Source: Sciscionella sediminilitoris (GTDB taxonomy: Bacteria; Actinomycetota; Actinomycetes; Mycobacteriales; Pseudonocardiaceae). From it: a stretch of 64,000 nucleotides of DNA. The stretch's first letter is position 1, and the number at the start of each line of letters is the position of its first letter. Made by a program: the position numbers and the translations under genes. Below, piece after piece: positions 26,457-35,329 of the stretch. The stretch covers positions 184,824 to 248,823 of the forward strand of contig NZ_JALM01000036.1 of the NCBI RefSeq assembly GCF_000737195.2, written 5' to 3'. The notes beneath the pieces were generated by a model, which was not told where the DNA came from, ran no database searches, and saw nothing but the letters and a program-made list of their open reading frames with translations.

Positions 26457-27335
26457 ATGCGTATAGGGGTTGTGATCCTGCCCGAGCACCGCTGGTGGGT
26501 CGCCGAGCCGAAGTGGCGGGCGGCCGAGGAATTCGGCTTTCACCATGTGTGGACCTACGACCACATCGGCTGGCGCTCGCTCGTCGAAGGGCCGTGGTTC
26601 GGCGCGGTGCCGACCCTGACCGCGGCGGCGATGATCACCTCCCGCATCCGGCTGGGCATGATGGTCACTTCCCCGAATTTCCGCCATCCCGTGCCATTCG
26701 CGCGGGAACTGCTCGCCCTGGACGATATTTCGGACGGCCGGTTCACCCTCGGTATCGGAGCAGGCGGGCTCGGCTATGACACACAGGTTCTCGGTGAGGC
26801 ACCGATCTCCGGGGCGCAGCGGTTCACGCGGTTCACCGAATTCACCGAAAGTCTCGGCCGGTTGCTCAGTGAAAAGCAGAGCAGCTATTCCGGCGAGTAC
26901 TTCACCGCGGTCGATGCCTATGGCGCGCCGGGATGCGTGCAGCAGCCGAGGATGCCGTTCGTGCTCGCGGCCAATGGCCCGAAGTCGTTGCGGTTCGCCG
27001 CGCGCCAGGGCGAGGGCTGGGTGACCACCGGCGGGCACGCGGAGGATGTGGAGCAGTGGTGGCGGCTGGTCCGGGACACCGTGGCGCGCTTCGAGGAGGC
27101 ACTTGCCGAGCAGGGCCGGGATCCCCGTTCGGTGCCGCGTTATCTGCAGACCGATGCCTGCCCGGTCACCGCGTTCGAGTCGGTGGATTTCTTCGCCGAA
27201 CAACTCGGGCGCGCGAAGGAGGCGGGGTTCACCGACATGCTCGCACCCTGGCCGCGCGATGAGGGGGTGTACGCGGCACGGGAATCGGTGCTCGAACAGG
27301 TCGCCGCCGATGTGCTGCCGACCGTAGAGTCGTGA
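26457..27335 (+). CDS. LLM-class flavin/F420-dependent oxidoreductase
   Basis: A 292-residue luciferase-like protein starting MRIGVVILPEHRWWVAEPKW. VWTYDHIGWRSL and RFTLGIGAGGLGYD are the usual LLM blocks, with LAANGPKSLRFAARQGEGW in the cofactor region. It is not close to the tandem pair at 2.3-4.1 kb. Its stop overlaps the GTG of the following oxidase gene (GTGA), so the two are coupled and may act in one pathway. Cofactor (F420 or FMN) and substrate are not resolved. Confidence 0.8.
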   Translation: MRIGVVILPEHRWWVAEPKWRAAEEFGFHHVWTYDHIGWRSLVEGPWFGAVPTLTAAAMITSRIRLGMMVTSPNFRHPVPFARELLALDDISDGRFTLGIGAGGLGYDTQVLGEAPISGAQRFTRFTEFTESLGRLLSEKQSSYSGEYFTAVDAYGAPGCVQQPRMPFVLAANGPKSLRFAARQGEGWVTTGGHAEDVEQWWRLVRDTVARFEEALAEQGRDPRSVPRYLQTDACPVTAFESVDFFAEQLGRAKEAGFTDMLAPWPRDEGVYAARESVLEQVAADVLPTVES

Positions 27336-28513
27336 GCGCGCGCACGATCGCCGTTATCGGTGGCGGAATTCTCGGCCTGGCCACCGCCGCGGAACTGCGC
27401 CGTCGTGGCTACGGCGTCACGGTCCTGGAAAAAGAATCCGACTGGGCCGCGCACCAGACCGGCAACAATTCCAATGTCGTGCACGCCGGGCTGTATTACG
27501 CGCCCGGTTCGGCGAAGGCGCGGATGTCGGTCGAGGGAAACACCGCCATGGTCGGCTTCGCACGCGAGCACGGTGTTCCGGTCGAGGTGTGCGGGAAACT
27601 CGTCGTCGCGGTCACCGAGGACGAACTGCCCGCGCTGCACGAACTCGCCCGCCGCGCCGAGGCCAACGGGTTGCCCGCGCGGTTGGTCTCACCCGCCGAA
27701 GCGCGTGACTACGAGCCGAACGTCGCCTGTGTCGCCGCGCTGCGCGTGGAATCGACCGCGATCCTCGACTACCGCGCGGTGTGCGCCGCGCTCGTGGATT
27801 CCCTTTCCGGGGCGGATTTGCGGCCCGCGACCGTGGTGCGCGGTATCCGTTCCCGTGGTGGCCGGATCGAGCTCGCGACCGGCTACGAGGTGCTGCGCGC
27901 CGATGGACTGGTCAACTGTGCGGGCCTGCACGCCGACCGGGTCGCGGAGCTCGCCGGAATCCGCCCGGCCGCGCGCATCGTTCCGTTCCGCGGGGAGTAT
28001 CTGCACCTGCGCGGCGCGGCGCGGGATCTGGTGCGAGGGCTGATCTATCCGGTACCCGATGCCTCGCTGCCGTTTCTGGGCGTGCACCTGACCAGGATGC
28101 TCGACGGATCCGTGCACGCTGGGCCCAATGCGGTGCTCGCGCTGCGCCGCGAGGGGTACCGGTGGACCGATGTCTCACCGGCCGAACTCGCTTCCCTGGC
28201 CCGGTACCCGGGACTGTGGCGGCTCGGTAGGCGCTATTGGCGCACCGGGGCCGAGGAGGTCGCGCGCTCGCTGTCCAGGAAACGGTTCGCGGCCTCGGCG
28301 GCGCGACTCGTACCCGGGATCCGGGCGGAGGACCTCGTCGCGGGCGGGGCCGGGGTGCGCGCCCAGGCCATGCGCGCCGACGGCACCCTGGTGCAGGACT
28401 TCCTGATCGACACCGCACCCGGGCAGGTGCACGTGCTCAATGCGCCCTCGCCCGCGGCGACCTGTGCTTTCCAGATCGGTGTCCACATCGCGGATCAGTT
28501 GTCACCGTTGTGA
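27332..28513 (+). CDS. lhgO: L-2-hydroxyglutarate oxidase
   Basis: A 393-residue FAD-dependent enzyme of the DAO family. The dinucleotide-binding motif IAVIGGGILGLATAAELRRR lies at the N-terminus; NNSNVVHAGLYYAPGSAKA and PFRGEYLHLRG are characteristic of LhgO, and the C-terminus FQIGVHIADQL closes the FAD fold. It oxidises L-2-hydroxyglutarate to 2-oxoglutarate, passing electrons to the membrane quinone pool or oxygen. The GTG start is coupled to the LLM gene upstream, and it converges on the nuclease-like gene. Confidence 0.88.
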   Translation: MSARTIAVIGGGILGLATAAELRRRGYGVTVLEKESDWAAHQTGNNSNVVHAGLYYAPGSAKARMSVEGNTAMVGFAREHGVPVEVCGKLVVAVTEDELPALHELARRAEANGLPARLVSPAEARDYEPNVACVAALRVESTAILDYRAVCAALVDSLSGADLRPATVVRGIRSRGGRIELATGYEVLRADGLVNCAGLHADRVAELAGIRPAARIVPFRGEYLHLRGAARDLVRGLIYPVPDASLPFLGVHLTRMLDGSVHAGPNAVLALRREGYRWTDVSPAELASLARYPGLWRLGRRYWRTGAEEVARSLSRKRFAASAARLVPGIRAEDLVAGGAGVRAQAMRADGTLVQDFLIDTAPGQVHVLNAPSPAATCAFQIGVHIADQLSPL

Positions 28514-28556
28514 ACACTGTTCTCGGTTGTCCAGTGTGCCACCGGCGGCCATGTGC

Positions 28557-29591
28557 TCAGGACGAGTAGGTCACGTCGTCGACGACCGGTTTGTGATCGG
28601 AGGTCGACACATGCCGGTTCGTGACATAGCACTTCGAGCTTGCCCCCTTGGTGGTGAACAGGTAGTCCAGCTTCCGGGATGCGGTGCCCTTCGCGTTCTC
28701 GTAGGTGTTCCGGCCATCGCGCTTTCCGCCGTGTGCGCTCTGATCGCATTCGGAGTACTGTGCGTAGGCCGGGGCGAGGGTGCTCTTGTCTCCTGATCCG
28801 CCTGCGCCGTCCGGAGCGGACTGGTTCAGGTCGCCGCCGAACAGTACGCGGCCGTATGCGGTTGCGCCCACACCCTGCTTCGCGTAGCTCATCAGGTCGC
28901 GCACCTGCGCGGCTTGCGCGGAGCGGTACAGGCCGGGATCGGCCCCCTTGTCGTTCAGCGGGGTCAGGTGTGTGCCGCACACGGTGGTACGCCAGTCGGC
29001 GACCGAGGCGCAGACCACTGCCTGGCGCACATTCCAGTGTCCGTAGTTGTCCTTGTGCCGGTTGTCGATGGGCTGATGCGCGTCCGGGTAGTACCTGGCC
29101 TTGAACTGGGCGGCCCCGCGCACGCCGACGGCGATGCCGAACTTCCCGCGCCCGGCGTGCGTGCTCTTGTCCGGCGCGCAGTTGCGATCGGTCACCCTTG
29201 CGGACGGCTTGTTTCCGGTGCCCTGAAACCGGATCGGGGTGAACTTCCACTTCCAGCCGGAGAGATCGGCCATCCCCTGCAACCGGCTCACGTCCACGGA
29301 GCACACCTCCTGCAGGAAGAGCACTCGTGTCTGCGGCTGGTTCCTGACGATCCGGTCGCGGATCGTGGCGGCGACCTTGGCCGTCTGGCGCCCGTTCCGG
29401 CACCGGTCGTCGCCCTTCTTCGGTGCAGTGTTCGCGCAGGCGTTCCACGTCATCGCCTTGACCTGGAACGCCTGCGCCCTCGTCGCCGCACTGGCCGGGC
29501 CGGTGACCGTGCCAACCGCTACCAGGGCAGCCGTGCAGGTCAGAACCACTCCGAGTGTTCGTGACGCAGGTCGGGTACCTATGCGTGGCAT
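28557..29591 (-). CDS. Secreted endonuclease/exonuclease/phosphatase-family protein
   Basis: A 344-residue exported protein with a signal peptide ending near ASAAT (about residue 36). The EEP fold is marked by MTWNACANT, LFLQEVC with the metal-binding Glu, GTHLTPL, FGGDLNQSAPD with the catalytic Asp-x-Asn pair, and SDHKPV with the terminal His. Several cysteines suggest disulfides. Likely substrates are extracellular nucleic acid or phosphodiesters such as sphingomyelin-type lipids; the sequence does not decide. It is a single gene converging on lhgO. Confidence 0.82.
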   Translation of the reverse strand: MPRIGTRPASRTLGVVLTCTAALVAVGTVTGPASAATRAQAFQVKAMTWNACANTAPKKGDDRCRNGRQTAKVAATIRDRIVRNQPQTRVLFLQEVCSVDVSRLQGMADLSGWKWKFTPIRFQGTGNKPSARVTDRNCAPDKSTHAGRGKFGIAVGVRGAAQFKARYYPDAHQPIDNRHKDNYGHWNVRQAVVCASVADWRTTVCGTHLTPLNDKGADPGLYRSAQAAQVRDLMSYAKQGVGATAYGRVLFGGDLNQSAPDGAGGSGDKSTLAPAYAQYSECDQSAHGGKRDGRNTYENAKGTASRKLDYLFTTKGASSKCYVTNRHVSTSDHKPVVDDVTYSS

Positions 29592-29637
29592 TGCTACCTC
29601 CCAGTACCGTGCCGGGCACCCGGAGTTGGTTCCGGGC

Positions 29638-30474
29638 TCACTCTGGAATGGTGTAACTATCGCCGTAGGTTTTCCACTGCAGCGGCGGATTCAGGTCGAA
29701 ATTGCCCTTGTCGAGGAACACCCGCTGCTCGGTGTCCACCCTGCCGGTGTCCGAGTGCGCCTCCTCCTTGAGCATGGCCGCCTTGCGGGCGTCGAGGAAC
29801 GCGTCCAGGTATTCGCGCTCGTCTCCGCCCTGTGCGGGCGGTTTGGCGTGTTCGAGCGCGGTGCGCCGGATACCGCCGAAACTGGTGTCGCTGTCTCCGG
29901 GACCGTGCATCACCATCGCGTCGTAGTAGATGAACTGGCCGAGCGCGCGCAGCCCGTCCTTTTTCGCCTGGTCCACCGCGGGATCGAAGTACATCGAATC
30001 GCGGAGATCGTTCTGCGCTTTCTGGAAGGCCGGGTCTTTCGCGGCTTTGTGCCAGTCATCGGTGAAATGGGGATCGAGCCCGTCGTGTGAATCGCTCCCG
30101 TTCACCTTGTGCAGCGCGTCCAGGTATTTCGCGAGAACGTTGTCCGGCTTGGCTTTCGTGTAGTGCTCGACGAGTTCGAGCATGTCCCCGGTTCCCGAGG
30201 TGAAACCGATGATGCCGCCGGTGTAACCGCGACCGTCGCCGATGTCCTCGATATAGCGGTACTGCGCTTTCCAGTCCAGTGAGGAATTCTCCGCACTGGA
30301 CACGAGTTCCATCGCGATCTCTTTCTTGTGCGGTTCGGTGAGATCCGCCCCGGCCCGCTGCGTGGCGCTGTGCACGATCTCCGGTGTGGCGCTCGCCGTG
30401 CCGAGGGGCAGGCCCGCGGCAAGGGCGGCGCCGAGGACGACCGCCGCGAGACGAGTACCCGGTTTCTTCGCCAT
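29638..30474 (-). CDS. csn: Chitosanase, glycoside hydrolase family 46
   Basis: A 278-residue secreted enzyme with a signal peptide ending near TASAT (about residue 30). The family 46 catalytic pair is visible: Glu62 in SSAENSSLDW and Asp80 in DIGDGRGYTGG, 18 residues apart as in the Streptomyces N174 enzyme. It hydrolyses chitosan outside the cell. ATG 30474 follows AGGAGG at five bases. A perfect palindrome lies just upstream, as expected for substrate-induced control by a ROK-type repressor. Confidence 0.93.
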   Translation of the reverse strand: MAKKPGTRLAAVVLGAALAAGLPLGTASATPEIVHSATQRAGADLTEPHKKEIAMELVSSAENSSLDWKAQYRYIEDIGDGRGYTGGIIGFTSGTGDMLELVEHYTKAKPDNVLAKYLDALHKVNGSDSHDGLDPHFTDDWHKAAKDPAFQKAQNDLRDSMYFDPAVDQAKKDGLRALGQFIYYDAMVMHGPGDSDTSFGGIRRTALEHAKPPAQGGDEREYLDAFLDARKAAMLKEEAHSDTGRVDTEQRVFLDKGNFDLNPPLQWKTYGDSYTIPE

Positions 30475-30494
30475 GGGAACCTCCTGCGTATTCA

Positions 30495-30511
30495 TTAGGA
30501 AATTTTCCTAA
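30495..30511 (-). promoter_or_regulatory. Palindromic operator of the chitosanase gene
   Basis: TTAGGAAA-T-TTTCCTAA, perfect eight-base arms around one base, 21 bases before the chitosanase ATG. Its position and AT-rich form in GC-rich surroundings fit an operator for a CsnR-like ROK repressor; the regulator is not in this window. Confidence 0.7.
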
Positions 30512-30570
30512 CAAACTGCGAGGTTCGGCCCGGCTTGTCAACGCCGTCACGGTCCGTTGCGGTCGCGCAG

Positions 30571-30618
30571 CGTGCTGCCGCCACCCGGGCACTGCTGCAT
30601 CTGGGTGGCGACAGCACG
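30571..30618 (-). terminator. Long hairpin downstream of serS
   Basis: Sixteen-base arms 30571-30586 and 30603-30618, pairing fully on the minus strand with one G-U, and a 16-base loop. No T-run follows. It lies about 115 bases past the serS stop. Confidence 0.6.
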
Positions 30619-30733
30619 TTCCGAAGTCAGCACGGTTACCGAGAGTGTGTCTTCGGCTCGGTGTCCGCGCGCCGAAGACCGGTTGCTTGGGCCAGAAGGT
30701 CGAAATCCAGCCCGGCGGCTCGGCGTTCCGGTG

Positions 30734-31996
30734 TCAGTTCTTCGGCTGCAGTGTGTCGGTGCCGAGGAAGGGTTGCAGCGCGGCGGGAACCCGTACCGAA
30801 CCGTCGGCCTGCTGGTGGTTCTCCAGGATGGCGACGATCCACCGGGTGGTGGCCAGTGTCCCGTTCAGGGTGGCCGCGGTCTGCGGTTTCCCGTCCGCGT
30901 CCCGGTACCGGATGGCCAGCCTGCGCGCCTGGAAGGTGGTGCAGTTCGAGGTGGAGGTGAGCTCGCGGTACGCGCCCTGGGAGGGCACCCAGGCCTCGCA
31001 GTCGTACTTGCGCGCCGCCGAGGTACCGAGATCTCCGCCCGCGGTGTCGATGATGCGGTACGGCAGCTCCATCTTGGCGAGCATCTCCTCTTCCCAGCCG
31101 AGCAGGCGCAGGTGTTCCTCGTGCGCTTCCTCGGGTTTGCAGTAGGAGAACATCTCGAGCTTGTCGAACTGGTGTACCCGGATGATGCCCCGGGTGTCCT
31201 TACCGTAGGAGCCCGCTTCGCGCCGGTAGCACGACGACCAGCCCGCGTACCGTTTCGGCCCGGCGGAGAGGTCGATGATCTCCTCGGAGTGGTATCCGGC
31301 CAGTGCCACCTCGGAGGTGCCGACGAGGTACAGGTCGTCCTCGCGCAGCTGGTACACCTCGCTGGCGTGCGCGCCGAGGAAACCGGTGCCGCCCATGATC
31401 TCCGGGCGCACCAGGGACGGGGTGATCATCAGGTCGAACCCGTACTCGGTCGCCTGTGCCGCGGCGAGGTTGAGCATGGCGAGCTGCAACCGGGCGCCGA
31501 TCCCGGTGAGGAAGTAGAACCGGGCACCGGAGACCTTGGCGCCGCGCTCCATGTCGATGGCACCGAGGGATTCGCCGAGTTCCAGGTGATCCCGAACCGG
31601 GAAGTCGAATTCCCGGGGCTCGCCGATGTGCTTGAGCACGACGTAGTCGTCCTCGCCGCCTGCCGGTGCGCCGTCCTCGACGATGTTCGGGATGGCCAGC
31701 TGTGCCGCGCGCAGTGCCTCGTCCGCGCTGGACTGCTCGGCCTCGGCGGCCTTGACCCGCGCGGCCAGTTCCTTCGCGGTGACCAGCAGCTGCTCGCGCT
31801 CCTCGCCGGATGCCTTGCCGACCTGTTTCCCGAGCTGTTTCTGCTCGCCGCGCAGCGTGTCCGCCTCGGCGACCGCGGATCGGCGGCGCTCATCGGCGGC
31901 GAGCAGGGCATCGACGAGCGACTCGTCCTCGCCCCGCGTGCGCTGCGAGGCGCGCACGACGTCCGGGTTCTCACGCAGGGTTTTCAGATCGATCAC
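30734..31996 (-). CDS. serS: Seryl-tRNA synthetase
   Basis: A 420-residue class II aminoacyl-tRNA synthetase. The N-terminal long coiled-coil arm that grips tRNA-Ser spans about 30-100 ([20 protein letters not shown] region). The catalytic core has motif 2 in [20 protein letters not shown] and motif 3 near [17 protein letters not shown]. It charges tRNA-Ser with serine. Translation is placed at GTG 31996, where SerS similarity ([13 protein letters not shown]) begins, although coding potential runs further upstream. It is a stand-alone gene. Confidence 0.95.
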   Translation of the reverse strand: MIDLKTLRENPDVVRASQRTRGEDESLVDALLAADERRRSAVAEADTLRGEQKQLGKQVGKASGEEREQLLVTAKELAARVKAAEAEQSSADEALRAAQLAIPNIVEDGAPAGGEDDYVVLKHIGEPREFDFPVRDHLELGESLGAIDMERGAKVSGARFYFLTGIGARLQLAMLNLAAAQATEYGFDLMITPSLVRPEIMGGTGFLGAHASEVYQLREDDLYLVGTSEVALAGYHSEEIIDLSAGPKRYAGWSSCYRREAGSYGKDTRGIIRVHQFDKLEMFSYCKPEEAHEEHLRLLGWEEEMLAKMELPYRIIDTAGGDLGTSAARKYDCEAWVPSQGAYRELTSTSNCTTFQARRLAIRYRDADGKPQTAATLNGTLATTRWIVAILENHQQADGSVRVPAALQPFLGTDTLQPKN

Positions 31997-32246
31997 GGTG
32001 GTAGAGGGTAGTCGGTGCCCCGGAGCCCGCCGAAACGCATTAACGGCTGTTTGCTGGGATCGCCGTGGCGGTGCAGGTGGCGGGACCTCCGGCGCCCCCT
32101 CGCTCCGGGATCGTCTCCTCATGTATTGCCCCCAAGAAAACCAGCACAGCACCACGTCGGCGCTGTCCTCGCGAGGAAACACCGGAGAACCCGCCGCGGT
32201 GCAGGTTGAGTGGGTGGAGAGGCGGCTTCGCCGCCGGGAAAAGAGA
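31997..32246. other. Intergenic region upstream of serS
   Basis: About 250 bases between serS and the response regulator. It must hold the serS promoter. A short hairpin at 32221-32235 lies near the end of the regulator. No T-box or other leader RNA was recognised. Confidence 0.4.
32219..32237 (-). terminator. Possible terminator after the response regulator
   Basis: A compact GGCGGC-TTC-GCCGCC hairpin at 32221-32235, twelve bases after the stop at 32247, without a T-run downstream. Confidence 0.4.
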
Positions 32247-32876
32247 TCAACGCGGCGGGCGTCGTGACATCCAGGCGATCGCCTGGGTGCGCCTGGTGAG
32301 CCCGAGTTTCCCGAGTACCGAGGTGACGTGGTTCTTCACGGTCTTCTCGGCGAGCACGAGGCGTTCGGCGATCTCCCGGTTGGTGAGCCCTTCGCCGAGC
32401 AGTTCGAGCACCGCGCGCTCGCGCTCGGTGAGTTCGGCCAGCGCATCGGGTTCGCGCAGGTGGTGCAGCACGTGGGCGGTGGTGGCCGGATCGAGCAGGG
32501 AGCGCCCGGCCGCGACCTCGCGCACCCCGGTCACCATGTCCTGCCCGCGTACCTGTTTGAGCAGGTAACCGGCCGCCCCGGCCTCGATCGCGGCGAACAG
32601 GGCGGGCTCGTCGTCGAAGGCGGTGAGCACGATGCAGGCGGGTGGGCTCGGCAGCGCGCGCAGTTCGGCGCACAACTGCGCACCGGTTCCGTCGGGCAGC
32701 CGCATGTCGAGCACGGCGACATCCGGCGGATCGGCCGCTGCCCTTGTCCGGGCCTCGGTGACGCTGGCGGCCTCGCCGATCACGGTGATGCCGGGCTCGG
32801 AGTCGAGCAGGTCGCGCAGTCCACGGCGGACGAGCTCGTGGTCGTCGACCAGCAGCACTCGTATCGTCGAGCACAT
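32247..32876 (-). CDS. DevR/NarL-family response regulator
   Basis: A 209-residue two-component regulator starting [16 protein letters not shown]. The receiver domain has the acidic pair at 11-12, phosphoacceptor Asp57 in [11 protein letters not shown], Thr85 and Lys107. A LuxR-type HTH follows from about 145 ([28 protein letters not shown]). The wording is close to mycobacterial DevR (DosR), but no sensor kinase is adjacent, so this is an orphan whose partner lies elsewhere. Targets, possibly redox or dormancy genes, are inferred from the family only. Confidence 0.85.
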   Translation of the reverse strand: MCSTIRVLLVDDHELVRRGLRDLLDSEPGITVIGEAASVTEARTRAAADPPDVAVLDMRLPDGTGAQLCAELRALPSPPACIVLTAFDDEPALFAAIEAGAAGYLLKQVRGQDMVTGVREVAAGRSLLDPATTAHVLHHLREPDALAELTERERAVLELLGEGLTNREIAERLVLAEKTVKNHVTSVLGKLGLTRRTQAIAWMSRRPPR

Positions 32877-32961
32877 CTGAGGACTCCATGTCCTGCGGCG
32901 CGGCGACGTTGGCGAAGTACCTTCGCGTGCCAATCGGAGCCTCGCTGCGTTGTCGTCGATC

Positions 32962-32982
32962 GCCGTAGAACCCCGCTACGGC
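32962..32982 (-). terminator. Hairpin downstream of the amidohydrolase
   Basis: A seven-bp stem, 32962-32968 with 32976-32982, loop AACCCCG, in the gap between the amidohydrolase stop and the response regulator start. Confidence 0.4.
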
Positions 32983-33101
32983 TCATTCCTCCGTCTTGCC
33001 GATCTCGGGTGCGGGTGTCCAGCAGGGACACCGCCGATCTGACTCCCGCTCGCGACGGACGAGAGCCCTCAGACGTACTCGTACCCACGACCCCAGAATA
33101 G

Positions 33102-34622
33102 TCACGGGGTGCGCGGAACGCCGGTTCCGAGCCGTTCGCGTTCGGCGGCGACCTGTTCGCGCACGCGGGCGCGCAGTGCGACGGCGTCGTGCAGCACCCC
33201 GCCCGCGATGGTGTGGGTGACCCCGCCGACACGCTCGGCACCGTTCGCGCCTGCCCGCAGGTGGCCGTGGCCGTAGAGCAGTTTGAGGTTGGTGAGCGGG
33301 TTTTCCGCGCAGACGAGCAGATCGGCGGTCTTGCCGGGTTCGATGGTTCCGGTCTCGGGCAGGCCGAGCAGGCGGGCGCCGTTCGCGGTGGCGCAGCGGA
33401 TGATCTCCAGCGGGTGCAGTCCTGCCTCGCGCAGCAGTTCCAGTTCCTCGATGAGCCCGAATCCGTAGAGGTTGTAGATGAATCCGGCATCGGATCCGGT
33501 GGTGAGCAAGCCGCCGCGCAGGTGGAAATCGCGCACGAAGGCCATCCAGAGCCGGTAGTTCTCCCGCCAGGCGACCTCTTCCTCGGTGCCCCAGTCGAAG
33601 AAGAAGGAGCCGTGCGATTCCGGATCGGGCTGGAAGAATTTCCAGGACTGCGGGGCGGAGTAGTCGCGGTGGTATTCCCGGCCCCTGGCCCGCGCGGCGT
33701 CCCGGGCGGCGACGTAGACGACCAGGGTGGGGTCGATCGCGGTGCCGAGCGAGACGAGCTCCTCGATCGTCTCCTCCCACATCCGGCTGCCGGGTTCCGC
33801 GGCCTCGCGCCAGAGCCTGCCGAGATAGGCGAACCGGTCGTGTTCGTCGTTGTAGTTGTAGTCCCCGGGGAACCGCTGGATGCGCCGGTCGGTGAACATC
33901 GCCTCGGGCAGTCCGTAGCCGTGCTCGATGCTGCCCAGTCCCCAGCGCGCGGTGTGCAGTGCGTTGGCGCGCGCCACATCGGACTGTGCGTGATGGCAGG
34001 CGCTGCCGAGGCCGAGGGTGTTCGCCTCCTCGAGCGCGGCGGCGAACAGTTCCGGTGCGGCGCCGAAGAACTTGATGCCCTTCGCCCCGTTCTCGGCCTG
34101 TTCGGCGACCCAGGCGCGGGCCTCGCGTTCGGTACGGATCGGTTCGCTCGTCCCGGATCCGAAGGCCACATAGCCCACGATGCGCGGAGCGGTGATCTCT
34201 CCGCGTGCCGCGCGCTCGGCCTCGCGCACGGTGAACCCGAGCCCGTTGCCGAGTGATCCCGGCTCGCGGACGCTGGTGATGCCGTGCCCGAGCCAGAGCC
34301 GGTAGATGTAGTCCGCGTCCGGGCCCTGCTCCGCCCAGCCGATGTGCGCGTGCGCGTCGACCAGCCCGGGCAGCACGTAGTACCCGGGAAGGTCGAGCAC
34401 CTCGTCCGCGGTTCCGGTGCGCAGGCCCAGCTGGCTCATATCGGTGTTGCGGCCCGCGGAGACGATCGCGCTGATCCGGTCCCGCTCGATCACCACATCG
34501 GCGGGGCCGTACGGCGGTCCACCGGTACCGTCCACGACGGTCACCCCGCGCAGCACCAGCCTCCCGAACGGCCCCGTTCCCGTGCTGCCCTCGCTGCCCG
34601 CCGTGATCGGGGTGAACCGCAT
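33102..34622 (-). CDS. Metal-dependent amidohydrolase
   Basis: A 506-residue amidohydrolase-superfamily protein. The first metal ligands are in GLVDAHAHIGW (HxH) near residue 97, further histidines occur in SACHHAQSD and GSIEHGYG, and a late Asp in TTGSDAGF is the usual catalytic residue. The C-terminal composite domain (GTIEPGKTADLLVCAENP) is standard. It resembles imidazolonepropionase or prolidase-like enzymes of unknown specificity. A flavin-reductase-like gene lies four bases upstream in the same direction, suggesting a shared transcript. Confidence 0.82.
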   Translation of the reverse strand: MRFTPITAGSEGSTGTGPFGRLVLRGVTVVDGTGGPPYGPADVVIERDRISAIVSAGRNTDMSQLGLRTGTADEVLDLPGYYVLPGLVDAHAHIGWAEQGPDADYIYRLWLGHGITSVREPGSLGNGLGFTVREAERAARGEITAPRIVGYVAFGSGTSEPIRTEREARAWVAEQAENGAKGIKFFGAAPELFAAALEEANTLGLGSACHHAQSDVARANALHTARWGLGSIEHGYGLPEAMFTDRRIQRFPGDYNYNDEHDRFAYLGRLWREAAEPGSRMWEETIEELVSLGTAIDPTLVVYVAARDAARARGREYHRDYSAPQSWKFFQPDPESHGSFFFDWGTEEEVAWRENYRLWMAFVRDFHLRGGLLTTGSDAGFIYNLYGFGLIEELELLREAGLHPLEIIRCATANGARLLGLPETGTIEPGKTADLLVCAENPLTNLKLLYGHGHLRAGANGAERVGGVTHTIAGGVLHDAVALRARVREQVAAERERLGTGVPRTP

Positions 34623-34626
34623 CCGC

Positions 34627-35259
34627 CTACTCCCGTTCGCCGTAGTGTCCCGGCCATTCGGCGTAGCGGATCCGGGGGATGGAGCGCACTTCGCCGATCG
34701 TGGCCCACTCGTCTTTACCGAGCCGGGCGAGCGGGCGCAAGCGCTCGATCCGTGGATGCCCGTCCTCGAGGGCCTCGGCGTGCACCGCCGCGTGCACCAC
34801 CCGGCCGAACACCACGGTGGAATCGCCGAACCGGGTGGCCGAGTGCAGCACGCATTCCAGGGCGACCGGGGATTCCGCGACCCGCTTGGGCCGCACGAGC
34901 GTGCTCGGTTCGCCCGTGATGCCGACCCGCTCGAATTCGCTGTGCTCGGCGGGGAATTCGGTCCCGGTCGCGTTGATCTGCTCGAAGTGCTGTTCCCCCG
35001 CGAGGTTGACCACGAACTCGCGGGTCTGCTCCACGTTGACCAGGCTGTCCTTGCGGCCCACGGTGGTGAACTGCACGATCGGCGGTTCGGTGCAGGACAC
35101 GGTGAAAAACGAGTGCGGCGCCAGATTGTCCACGCCCTCGGCCGAAACCGTGGATACCCACGCGATGGGGCGGGGCACGACCACCGCGGTGAGCAGCCGG
35201 TAGAAGTCCCTGCGTTCGAGCGTTGCCGGATCGAAGTCGGTGCGTTTCGCGAAGGTCAT
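34627..35259 (-). CDS. Flavin reductase-like FMN-binding protein
   Basis: A 210-residue protein starting MTFAKRTDFDPATLERRDFY. VVVPRPIAWVSTVSAEGVDN followed by LAPHSFFTVSCTEPPI is the typical FMN-binding block of the flavin reductase/DIM6-like family. Such proteins reduce FMN or supply reduced flavin to a partner monooxygenase, but no partner is adjacent. It is upstream of, and probably co-transcribed with, the amidohydrolase, and divergent from pheA with a 70-base gap. Confidence 0.82.
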   Translation of the reverse strand: MTFAKRTDFDPATLERRDFYRLLTAVVVPRPIAWVSTVSAEGVDNLAPHSFFTVSCTEPPIVQFTTVGRKDSLVNVEQTREFVVNLAGEQHFEQINATGTEFPAEHSEFERVGITGEPSTLVRPKRVAESPVALECVLHSATRFGDSTVVFGRVVHAAVHAEALEDGHPRIERLRPLARLGKDEWATIGEVRSIPRIRYAEWPGHYGERE

Positions 35260-35329
35260 GTCTCCATCCTCGCGCACTGTGTCCCGGTGCGAGCGTGAGC
35301 GGCCGCACAGTGGTCATTACGGTGAACTG

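Noticed and set aside
31997..32246. T-box or tRNA in the serS leader
   Set aside because: No T-box sequence, specifier stem or cloverleaf could be built; only a short hairpin near the regulator gene is present.
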